From contig DAOWBJ010000009.1 in assembly GCA_030634125.1 (NCBI GenBank), positions 1-15,587 on the forward strand: a DNA stretch of 15,587 nucleotides. Reading direction: 5' to 3'. The translations under genes and the position numbers were made by a program. Numbering within the stretch: position 1 is the stretch's first letter; every line of letters starts with the position of its first letter. Source of the DNA: Victivallales bacterium (lineage in GTDB: Bacteria; Verrucomicrobiota; Lentisphaeria; Victivallales; Victivallaceae). Shown here one piece after another: positions 1-6,509 of this stretch. Below the pieces are notes generated by a model. The model saw only the letters and a program-made list of their open reading frames with translations. It ran no database searches and was not told the origin of the DNA.

Positions 1-468
1 AAGGTGAAGAAAGAAGAAAAAAACGACCCTCTTGATTATGACCCTGAATATGATTCAGAGCTAGATGAAATCTGGCTTGTATTTGATAGAGATAAACAGA
101 ACGTGTCTGAAGAACAATTGGATGAAATAAAACAAAAATGTAATGATTTAGGATACAATATTGCTTTATCAAATCCTAAATTTGAATTTTGGCTTCTTTG
201 TCATTTTGAGGATATTGAACAGTATCCTTTGAAAAAGCTTTTAGAAGATAGAAGCGTTTCGACGAAGCATACTTTTATGAGCAAAAAATTAACAAAGCTT
301 TTACCAAGTGGATATGGTAATAAAAAGATAATTTTTTTTAATGATCTTACTTGGAGGATTGATCTAGCAATAGAGCAGAGTAAAAAATTTGCTACAGATT
401 TTGAATCTTTAAAGGATCAATTAGGTACTAATATTGGTTTGTTGATAGAAAAAATGAAAGCAAAATAA
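1..468 (+). CDS. RloB-family protein, C-terminal part (cut by window edge)
   Basis: About 155 residues are visible. The frame is open to base 1, so the true start lies upstream; the GTG at 4 is unlikely to be the start. Seen: a VFDRD motif (residues 26-30 counted from that GTG) preceded by acidic residues and DEIW, then SNPKFEFWLLCHF at 56-68. These are the two most recognisable blocks of the RloB family. Members are usually about 200 residues or more, so the N-terminal part is missing here. RloB proteins are known mainly as partners of an AAA-type ATPase (RloA) and are often found near restriction-modification or other defence genes. The Asp-x-Asp recalls the metal-binding motif of TOPRIM-like nucleases, which is inference only. 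The gene is clearly more AT-rich than nadC, which begins 8 bases after its stop. That fits acquired DNA. Confidence 0.72.
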   Translation, partial: KVKKEEKNDPLDYDPEYDSELDEIWLVFDRDKQNVSEEQLDEIKQKCNDLGYNIALSNPKFEFWLLCHFEDIEQYPLKKLLEDRSVSTKHTFMSKKLTKLLPSGYGNKKIIFFNDLTWRIDLAIEQSKKFATDFESLKDQLGTNIGLLIEKMKAK

Positions 469-476
469 GGTTATGT

Positions 477-1349
477 ATGAAAATTGGCAATATAGATTTT
501 GAACGGGTTAATGTCTTAATTGATTTGGCGTTGACGGAGGATTTGGGGGGAGTGGGTGATACTACCAGTAAATCTGTGATTCCTGAAAATACAAAAGCGG
601 TAGCTGTGCTGCGTTGCAAAGAAGATTTGGTTTGCGCTGGTTTGCCGGTTGCTGAACATGTTTTTAAGAAAGTTTCACCTGATGCAAAATGGACTCCTTT
701 GGTAGAGGAGGGGGCATTTTGTAAAGCTTTTACCCCGTTGGCTGAAGTTTCCGGTCGTGCGCAGGATTTGTTGACCGCGGAACGTACCGCGTTAAACTTT
801 TTGCAGCGTCTCTGTGGTGTCGCAACCAGCTCAAAAAAATACGCTGACGCCCTGAAAGATTCAGCCACAGAAGTTCTTGACACCCGCAAAACCACCCCGG
901 GATGGCGCAATTTGGAAAAATATGCCGTTAATCTGGGAGGCGCGACTAATCATCGCATCGGGCTTTATGACCGGATTATGATAAAAGATAATCACCGTGA
1001 ACTGGCTGGACTTGAAGGTGAAAAAGGGATTGTGCGTTCGGTTGCCCGCGCTCGCGAAATGTATCCTTCGCTGGAAGTCGAGGTCGAAGCTGATACTCTT
1101 GAAGAAGTCGCTGAAGCGATTGAAGCGAAAGCTGATTATATTTTGCTTGACAATATGACTAACGGTGAAATGAGTGAAGCTGTAAAAATTAATAAAGGGC
1201 GCTGCAAGTTGGAAGCCAGTGGCGGAATCACCATCAGGCGGCTGCCGGGTATTGGCAAAATCGGTGTGGATTTTGTTTCTGTAGGAGCTCTGACGCATTC
1301 GGTTAAAGCTTCAGATATTTCAATGGAAATAAAGTTGTCAGACGTGTAG
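477..1349 (+). CDS. nadC: Quinolinate phosphoribosyltransferase (carboxylating)
   Basis: Makes nicotinate mononucleotide from quinolinate and PRPP with release of CO2, a committed step of de novo NAD synthesis in the cytosol. The 290-residue length is normal for the family. Seen: the N-terminal ALTEDLGGVGDTTS block (18-31), AERTALNFLQRLCGVAT (101-117), DTRKTTPGWRNLEKYAV (135-151), which carries the substrate-binding Arg/Lys, NHRIGLYDRIMIKDNH (158-173), EVEVEADTLEE (200-210), LLDNM (223-227) and LEASGGI (245-251), together the barrel active site and phosphate-binding region. The ATG at 477 is chosen because the whole N-terminal domain follows it; only a weak AAGG (467-470) lies upstream. The gene may be co-transcribed with the upstream RloB-like gene. 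nadA and nadB are not in the window. Confidence 0.96.
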   Translation: MKIGNIDFERVNVLIDLALTEDLGGVGDTTSKSVIPENTKAVAVLRCKEDLVCAGLPVAEHVFKKVSPDAKWTPLVEEGAFCKAFTPLAEVSGRAQDLLTAERTALNFLQRLCGVATSSKKYADALKDSATEVLDTRKTTPGWRNLEKYAVNLGGATNHRIGLYDRIMIKDNHRELAGLEGEKGIVRSVARAREMYPSLEVEVEADTLEEVAEAIEAKADYILLDNMTNGEMSEAVKINKGRCKLEASGGITIRRLPGIGKIGVDFVSVGALTHSVKASDISMEIKLSDV

Positions 1350-1379
1350 TAATCTTTTGCTATTGTTAAAAATAATATG

Positions 1380-1489
1380 AAAATGACGGACAAAATCAAG
1401 CTCAAAAATGAATAGTAACGGTTGATTAATGAAAAATGACGGATAAAATTAAGCTCAAAAATATGATAGTAACGGTTAATGACGGACAA
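1380..1489. repeat. Tandem direct repeat, about 53 bp, two copies plus a partial third
   Basis: In the nadC-ruvA gap, copy 1 (1380-1423) and copy 2 (1433-1477) share the order AAAATGACGGA, AAAAT, AAGCTCAAAAAT and ATAGTAACGGTT, with a few substitutions and one small indel. A third start, AATGACGGACAA, follows at 1478-1489. The gap as a whole (1350-1530) holds no gene. The repeat could have arisen by slippage, or could carry repeated regulatory sites ahead of ruvA. Confidence 0.85.
1422..1449 (+). promoter_or_regulatory. Possible promoter for ruvA
   Basis: TTGATT (1422-1427), a 16-base spacer and TAAAAT (1444-1449) resemble a sigma70-type promoter upstream of ruvA. The -10-like box falls inside the second tandem-repeat copy. 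The same box in copy 1 has a C in the first position, so the duplication may have produced or altered the promoter. Weak: chance matches are common in such AT-rich DNA. Confidence 0.3.
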
Positions 1490-1530
1490 TGTAAAAAAGC
1501 AGAGTCAATCTTTTAAAAAGGAATAGAAAT

Positions 1531-2142
1531 ATGATTGCGAGACTAAGTGGAAAATTAGCGGATATAAATTTCACGCAGTGTATAATTGATGTTAATGGTG
1601 TTGGTTATCAGGTGTTTATCCCGATGAGCACTTTTGACAAACTTCCTCGTGAAGAAGAGAATGTCAGTTTGGTTATCTGCACTCAGGTTCGGGAAGACGC
1701 GATTAGCTTATACGGATTTGCGACAATGCCGGAAAAACAACTTTTCGAAATTCTAATCGGCACAACTGGTGTTGGACCTAAATTAGCTTTGAGCATTTTA
1801 TCCAGTATGCCTGTTGAACGTTTTTCTTCAGCGATAATTAATGCTGATTTAGATATTATTAAGCGTATCAGCGGCATCGGCAAAAAAACAGCTGAGCGTC
1901 TTATTGTCGAACTTAAAGATAAACTCGCGAAAGTTATGCAGCCGCTTGTTGACGATAGCAGCCTGGCGGTATCTGACGAAAAAGCTCTCGCAATGGAAGA
2001 TGCTGTCGCGGCGCTGGAACAACTCGGCTTCAAGCGTGAAACTGTTCGTAAAGCTCTGGAAAAAATAGTAAACAGTATCCCGGGTGAAGAAGCCACGAGT
2101 GAAAACTTCATTCGTAAAGCACTGCAAGCCTTGAACAGTTAA
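1531..2142 (+). CDS. ruvA: Holliday junction branch migration protein RuvA
   Basis: RuvA binds four-way DNA junctions as a tetramer and loads the RuvB helicase, which drives branch migration in recombinational repair. The 203-residue length is typical. Seen: an N-terminal OB-fold (about 1-62, starting MIARLSGKL, with GVGYQV at 23-28), two helix-hairpin-helix motifs (TTGVGPKLAL 78-87; ISGIGKKTAERL 113-124), then a flexible acidic linker and the C-terminal RuvB-binding three-helix domain (about 152-203, with AVAALEQLGF). The ATG at 1531 has a good ribosome site, AAAAAGGA (1515-1522). ruvB and ruvC are not next to it; the following gene is an unrelated fur-like regulator. Confidence 0.97.
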   Translation: MIARLSGKLADINFTQCIIDVNGVGYQVFIPMSTFDKLPREEENVSLVICTQVREDAISLYGFATMPEKQLFEILIGTTGVGPKLALSILSSMPVERFSSAIINADLDIIKRISGIGKKTAERLIVELKDKLAKVMQPLVDDSSLAVSDEKALAMEDAVAALEQLGFKRETVRKALEKIVNSIPGEEATSENFIRKALQALNS

Positions 2143-2148
2143 TTCAAT

Positions 2149-2166
2149 AAAAAAACTTGTTTTTTT
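2149..2166 (+). terminator. Possible A/T hairpin terminator after ruvA
   Basis: Seven bases after the ruvA stop lies AAAAAAACTTGTTTTTTT, a perfect 8-bp A/T-rich inverted repeat around TT, ending in a T run. The stem is weak because it has one G:C pair, so intrinsic termination is plausible but not strong. Confidence 0.4.
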
Positions 2167-2240
2167 GAGTGCTTATTGCAAAAAAGGCTTGCTAAGGAGA
2201 AAATCTGTGTTATGTTACTGGTACTTTTAATAACTTGAAA

Positions 2241-2389
2241 TAGCCACAGGTAAAACCTGTGGTTTGAAGCAGTAAAATGCACCAACCCCGAACGGGGTTG
2301 AACAGCTGAACGTAACAAGCTGCTTATTCAACCCCGCCGGGGTTGATGTTTTGGGAATGCGAATATCCCACGGGTTTTACCCGCGGCTA
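2241..2389. repeat. REP-pair-like element with inverted ends and internal hairpins
   Basis: The ends are inverted copies of one 22-bp unit: TAGCCACAGGTAAAACC... at 2241-2262, and the complement of 2368-2389 matches it at 19 of 22 positions. Each end is itself a hairpin (CCACAGG-TAAAA-CCTGTGG at 2244-2262; the other at 2368-2386 with one mismatch that is a G:U pair on the minus strand). Between them lie CAACCCCG-AA-CGGGGTTG (2283-2300), CAGCT...AGCTG (2303-2322) and CAACCCC-GCC-GGGGTTG (2329-2345). This is the layout of a REP doublet (REPIN-like) mobilised in trans by a RAYT transposase; none is present in the window. It ends 42 bases before the fur-like start codon. Confidence 0.7.
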
Positions 2390-2431
2390 CTTAAATATAT
2401 GCTAAACAACTTTTGGGGGAACAATACAAAA

Positions 2432-2875
2432 ATGAGTCATGAAGAAAAGCTGACACAACTTCGTAGATATTTTCATACCAGCGGCAAACGTTATACTGTT
2501 GAACGCGAACACATGCTTGATGTGATTGCGGAGATGGAAGGTACATTTACTATAGTTGATCTGTTTAAGGTTGCTAAAGCAAAAGGTTTTGTACACGCGG
2601 CTTCTACTCTTTACCGTAATTTATTCATTTTTATTGATTCAGGTTTCATTACTGAGCGTCATCTTAGCGGCGGCAGAGTTGAATATGAAACAAATACTGG
2701 TCAAAATGCTTTTTTACTGTGTGTTGGTTGCGGGACACTGAAAAAAATGCGTTTGCCAAAAGAATTTAAAGCTATGCAGGAAGAGTTATATAAAAAACAT
2801 AAAATGATGCCTGTTGCATATAATTATCTGCAAAAAGGCTACTGTTCCAAGTGCCAGAAGAAAATCGCTAAATAA
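2432..2875 (+). CDS. Fur-family transcriptional regulator with atypical metal site
   Basis: 147 residues from the ATG at 2432, preceded by GGGGGA (2415-2420). An in-frame TTG at 2351 lies within the REP-like element and an ATG at 2399 sits just after it; both would add unconserved residues. Seen: an N-terminal winged helix (about 7-75) with the recognition segment STLYRNLFIFIDSGFI (58-73), GGRVEYE (80-86), then two zinc motifs CVGC (97-100) and CSKC (138-141). These are the structural Cys4 site of the Fur/Zur/PerR family. The His-rich stretch normally just before the first CxxC (HHDH-like) is replaced by TGQNAF, so the classical sensing site appears lost. Its signal, whether metal, peroxide or other, cannot be assigned. 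Its stop lies 2 bases from that of the convergent antiporter gene. Confidence 0.85.
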   Translation: MSHEEKLTQLRRYFHTSGKRYTVEREHMLDVIAEMEGTFTIVDLFKVAKAKGFVHAASTLYRNLFIFIDSGFITERHLSGGRVEYETNTGQNAFLLCVGCGTLKKMRLPKEFKAMQEELYKKHKMMPVAYNYLQKGYCSKCQKKIAK

Positions 2876-2877
2876 TT

Positions 2878-4068
2878 TTATTCAGAGTTTTCTAATAAGC
2901 GGGCGTGGGTGCCGCGTATTAAACCAGCTCCCAATGGCGCGGTGATAATAATACTTAATACAGCAATCGCTAAAATCAATTCTCCGCCTTCAACCCCCAT
3001 ACTTAAAGGAATCGCGCCTATTGCCGCTTGTACAGTAGCTTTCGGTATGTAGGAAAATACACAGAATAATCTTTCATTTTTTGTCAATTTTGAACCCAGC
3101 AAGGCCAGCCAGACACCAATACTTCTGGCGCACAAGCCCAAAGTAATGATTACCAGACCCCAAAGTCCCGCGTCAAATGCGACGTTTATATTTACTTGAG
3201 CTCCAATTAAAACAAACAACAGTATTTCAGCAAAAATCCATAGCTTATTGAATTTTGACGCTAAATTTTTCGCGCGTCTGTTATCCAGTTCCAAAAGTAC
3301 AAAACCCATTGCCATAACCCCTAATAAAGTCGCAATGGGTAAATAATTATTGAAATATTCCAGTTCGTGTAATAAAATCGCGACAACTAAGAAAATCAAC
3401 ATCTTTTTAGTGTCTCGCATACGAAACCTGGCGAAAAATTTGACCAGCAGATAGCCGGCGAGCAGACCGAACAATATTCCTGCTATAATTCCGAGCGGAA
3501 CTTTGATGAATTGAGTGGCTATATTTACAGCTTTTCCAGTTCCTGCCGCGAGGAAAACACCAAATAGAGTAATCGCAAACACATCATCAATAGAAGCGCC
3601 CGCCAAAATCAAGGTCGGGACTTCACGTTTTTTGCCATAACCTTTGGTATTGATATCCAGCATTTGCGGAACAACGACCGCAGGCGATACCGCGGCGATA
3701 ATAAAACCAAGCATTCCAGACGGCGCCCAATCCAGTTTCAATAAATAATGGGCGATTAAAGTTACCGCGGTTCCTTCGAGCAAGCAGGGAATGCAACTCA
3801 TTTTCAACGCTGGAACACCAACTTTATTTAAAGTTTGACGGTTCAAGCCCAAGCCGGCGCGAATTAAAATAACAATTAACGCGGCGGTACGCAGTTCGAA
3901 AGACATGTTGTTGATTAAGGGTGAAATAAGATTACAACCGGGAACTCCGTAGGGACCTAAAACGATTCCGACAGCAATCATTCCAAGCAAACCAGGAATT
4001 TTTATCTTTTCGCAACACCAGTTTACGAATAAGGCAATGATGACAATAATGGCTAAATTAAATAACAC
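2878..4068 (-). CDS. Cation:proton antiporter (CPA superfamily, Na+/H+ exchanger type)
   Basis: An integral membrane protein of 396 residues that should exchange Na+ or K+ for protons and help hold internal pH and ion balance. It is almost entirely hydrophobic helices, starting MLFNLAIIVIIALFVNW. Family signs: GLLGMIAVGIVLGPYG (27-41), the discontinuous-helix motif SPAVVVP (128-134), the paired aspartates GASIDDV (158-163; Asp161-Asp162) at the expected ion-binding site, an Arg in CARSIGVW (313-320) and IPKATVQAAIG (341-351). It lacks the long C-terminal TrkA-N/RCK domain seen in KefB-like proteins. The exact substrate cannot be read from sequence. AAGGGA lies 13 bases before the ATG. It is divergent from priA and convergent with the fur-like gene. 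Confidence 0.9.
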   Translation of the reverse strand: MLFNLAIIVIIALFVNWCCEKIKIPGLLGMIAVGIVLGPYGVPGCNLISPLINNMSFELRTAALIVILIRAGLGLNRQTLNKVGVPALKMSCIPCLLEGTAVTLIAHYLLKLDWAPSGMLGFIIAAVSPAVVVPQMLDINTKGYGKKREVPTLILAGASIDDVFAITLFGVFLAAGTGKAVNIATQFIKVPLGIIAGILFGLLAGYLLVKFFARFRMRDTKKMLIFLVVAILLHELEYFNNYLPIATLLGVMAMGFVLLELDNRRAKNLASKFNKLWIFAEILLFVLIGAQVNINVAFDAGLWGLVIITLGLCARSIGVWLALLGSKLTKNERLFCVFSYIPKATVQAAIGAIPLSMGVEGGELILAIAVLSIIITAPLGAGLIRGTHARLLENSE

Positions 4069-4095
4069 TTTTCTGTTCCCTTATAGTTAAACCTT

Positions 4096-4123
4096 AATAT
4101 AAGCTCCTTGACGATTTTTTCAA
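4096..4123 (-). promoter_or_regulatory. Promoter for the antiporter gene
   Basis: Read on the minus strand: TTGAAA (complement of 4118-4123), a 16-base spacer and TATATT (complement of 4096-4101), about 28 bases upstream of the antiporter ATG. This would give a leader of roughly 20 bases. Confidence 0.5.
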
Positions 4124-4220
4124 TATACTCCAAGCTGCGAGAGCTGCAATTATTGTTAAAATACCTTGAATCAAGTAATCAAAGACTCCAGAAAACTCTA
4201 AAGATTTCCGAGATGCCTTC

Positions 4221-4251
4221 TTGTTTTTCCTGCCGTGAATACTATTATAAT
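4221..4251 (+). promoter_or_regulatory. Possible promoter for priA
   Basis: A consensus -10 box TATAAT (4246-4251) lies 35 bases before the priA ATG. The best -35-like hexamer is TTGTTT (4221-4226), at a long 19-base spacing. The -10 is convincing, the -35 weak. Confidence 0.4.
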
Positions 4252-4286
4252 AAAGCAGGTTTCTCCATTTGAAATATTAGGGTAAT

Positions 4287-6509
4287 ATGAACGTAGCTAA
4301 AGTAATAGTAGATTTATCGCTGGATAAAGCATTTGATTATCTCATTCCTGAGGAATTGAAAGGTCAGGTGCATGTCGGCGTGCAGGTGCATGTGCCTTTC
4401 GGGCGCGGTAAACGCCGCGGCTATGTGCTTAATATTGTCGCCGAAACTGAATACGATAAACCACTCAAAGAAATTACTTCAATCGCTGAAAGACATACCC
4501 GTATCCCCGAAAAACTGGTCGAATTAGGACGCTGGATGGCTGAATATTATTGTTGTTCGCGTGAAAAAGCAGTGCGGGCTCTACTGCCGAGCGCGGTGCG
4601 CAGCGGTAAGGTTAAACATAAAACTTTGCGCATGTTTTCTGTCGTTGACGCCGGGGAAGCGGAAAAATTCGTCATTGAACACGCCGACAAAAAACGCGGC
4701 GCCGGACAGGTGAGCGTTGTAAAATTACTCCTGACCAGCCAAAGCGTCGCTCAGGAACAGCTTTTGCATGGTGCTGACGTTACTATGTCTCCAGTTAATT
4801 CTTTACTAAAGAAAAATATCATTAATGAAGAAAAACGTGTTGTACGGCGCGATCCTTTCGCCGATATAACGATTATCAGGACAAAGCCCTTAGACCCGAA
4901 TCCCGAACAGGCAAAGGCTTTGGATACAATTTATAAAGTGCTTGAAAACCCTGAAGATAAACATGTAGTTTTGATTCACGGAATCACCAGTTCAGGTAAA
5001 ACGGAAGTGTATTTGCAAACTATCGCGCGGGTTTTGGAAACGGGCAAAGAGGCGATAGTGCTGGTGCCTGAAATATCGCTTACACCGCAGACGGTTCAAC
5101 GTTTTCGAGCTCGTTTCGGGGATTTGGTCAGCGTCCTGCACAGTCGTTTGACTGAAAGAGAACGCTTTGACGAATGGAGCAAAATCAATGACGGACTGGT
5201 GAAAATCGTTGTCGGAGCACGTTCAGCGTTGTTCGCGCCTTTCCGCAATTTAGGGTTGATTGTGGTGGACGAGGAACACGAAGGTACTTATAAACAAAGC
5301 GAAAGCCCGCGTTATCACGCCCGCGATCTTGCGGTGATGCGCGGAAAAATAGAAAAGGCGGTAGTTTTGCTGGGGTCGGCGACACCATCCTTTGAATCAT
5401 ATTACAACGCGCGGCAAGGCAAATATGTATTAGTTGAACTTTTTAAACGGGTGGACGATTGTTCCCTGCCGCAGGTGAAGCTGGTGGATCAACGCCTGGG
5501 AACTTCGGAGAAAGGGCAAAGCAATCTTTTTTCAAGGATGTTAATTCATGCTGTAAAAGACCGTTTAAACGCAGGTGAACAAACTATTTTATTTTTGAAC
5601 CGCCGGGGATACGCACGGCAGATGATGTGTGATGTCTGCGGTTTTGTGGCGGAATGTGATTCATGTTCAATCGCTTATACTTACCATAAAAACCGCGAAA
5701 GCCTGGCTTGTCATTTATGCGGTGATGTAATTCGCGCTTATAAACGCTGTCCCGAATGTAATTCCGAGGAAATCCGCTACAGCGGGACTGGAACGGAAAA
5801 AATTGAGAGCATGGCTAAAGGAATTTTTCCACAGGCGCGGATTGCCCGGATGGATTCGGATACAATGCGCAAAGCCAGTTCCTATGAAGAAGTTTTGAGT
5901 AAGTTTAAACGTGGAGATTTAGATATTCTGATCGGAACGCAGATGATCGCCAAGGGTCTGCATTTCCCTAATGTTACTCTGGTGGGAGTGCTTAACGCTG
6001 ACCAGGCTTTGTATATCCCGGATTTTCGTTCAGGCGAACGCACTTTTCAGCTTTTAACGCAGGTAGCGGGCAGGGCGGGGCGGGGCGATATTAGCGGCGA
6101 AGTCCTTATTCAAACTTATAATCCTGAAAATGAAACCATTAAATACGCAGTCAATCATGATTTTATAAGCTTTTATAAATACGATATGGAAATGCGGGAA
6201 ATGCTGTTGTATCCGCCTGACGGACACTTGATGACGGTGGTTTTCCGCTCTGAAAATTTACCTGAGTGCAGGCAGTACGCGCTTGATTTCATGGAGTATG
6301 TCCGTCCTTTGTGTCATAAGGAGATCATAGTTACAGAGCCTGCTTCAGCGCCGATTGAGCGCATCAAAGGAAGATATCGATATATGATAATTTTCCGGGG
6401 CAAAAAGATGCAGAAATTACAGCAGCAGCTAAGACGGATGATTTTACGTTCAAAGCCAGTCAAAGGTCTGGATGTTTACGTCGATGTTGACGCGCATTCG
6501 CTAATGTAG
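4287..6509 (+). CDS. priA: Primosomal protein N', replication restart helicase PriA
   Basis: A superfamily 2 3'-to-5' helicase that recognises stalled forks and D-loops and reloads the replisome. The length of 740 residues is normal. Seen in order: an N-terminal DNA-binding domain (about 1-105, with VHVPFGRGKRRGYV at 34-47), a winged-helix part, Walker A HGITSSGKTE (231-240), Walker B DEEH (328-331), GSATPS (363-368), a zinc-binding insert with eight cysteines in four pairs (448/451, 457/460, 475/478, 488/491), motif V GTQMIAKG (550-557), motif VI QVAGRAGRGD (592-601) and the C-terminal domain with YPPDGHLM. All catalytic parts look intact. AGGG (4279-4282) sits rather close, 4 bases, to the ATG. 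Its last 50 bases overlap the 3' end of xylB on the other strand. Confidence 0.97.
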   Translation: MNVAKVIVDLSLDKAFDYLIPEELKGQVHVGVQVHVPFGRGKRRGYVLNIVAETEYDKPLKEITSIAERHTRIPEKLVELGRWMAEYYCCSREKAVRALLPSAVRSGKVKHKTLRMFSVVDAGEAEKFVIEHADKKRGAGQVSVVKLLLTSQSVAQEQLLHGADVTMSPVNSLLKKNIINEEKRVVRRDPFADITIIRTKPLDPNPEQAKALDTIYKVLENPEDKHVVLIHGITSSGKTEVYLQTIARVLETGKEAIVLVPEISLTPQTVQRFRARFGDLVSVLHSRLTERERFDEWSKINDGLVKIVVGARSALFAPFRNLGLIVVDEEHEGTYKQSESPRYHARDLAVMRGKIEKAVVLLGSATPSFESYYNARQGKYVLVELFKRVDDCSLPQVKLVDQRLGTSEKGQSNLFSRMLIHAVKDRLNAGEQTILFLNRRGYARQMMCDVCGFVAECDSCSIAYTYHKNRESLACHLCGDVIRAYKRCPECNSEEIRYSGTGTEKIESMAKGIFPQARIARMDSDTMRKASSYEEVLSKFKRGDLDILIGTQMIAKGLHFPNVTLVGVLNADQALYIPDFRSGERTFQLLTQVAGRAGRGDISGEVLIQTYNPENETIKYAVNHDFISFYKYDMEMREMLLYPPDGHLMTVVFRSENLPECRQYALDFMEYVRPLCHKEIIVTEPASAPIERIKGRYRYMIIFRGKKMQKLQQQLRRMILRSKPVKGLDVYVDVDAHSLM

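Noticed and set aside
428..910. Minus-strand 160-codon frame opposite nadC
   Set aside because: A shadow of nadC: no membrane, domain or ribosome-site evidence, and nadC is certain on the other strand.
1136..1489. Minus-strand frame over the end of nadC and the tandem repeat
   Set aside because: Its repetitive INRYY segments are just the 53-bp repeat read in reverse; it shadows nadC and has no family features.
2351..2431. N-terminal extension of the fur-like protein from TTG 2351 or ATG 2399
   Set aside because: The TTG codes through the REP-like element and the ATG lies just past it; the added residues do not look like family sequence. ATG 2432 has a purine-rich ribosome site and gives the usual length.
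4108..4129. Plus-strand TTGACG...TATACT as a priA promoter
   Set aside because: The spacer is only 10 bases; the TATAAT at 4246 is a better candidate and the region is better explained by the minus-strand antiporter promoter.
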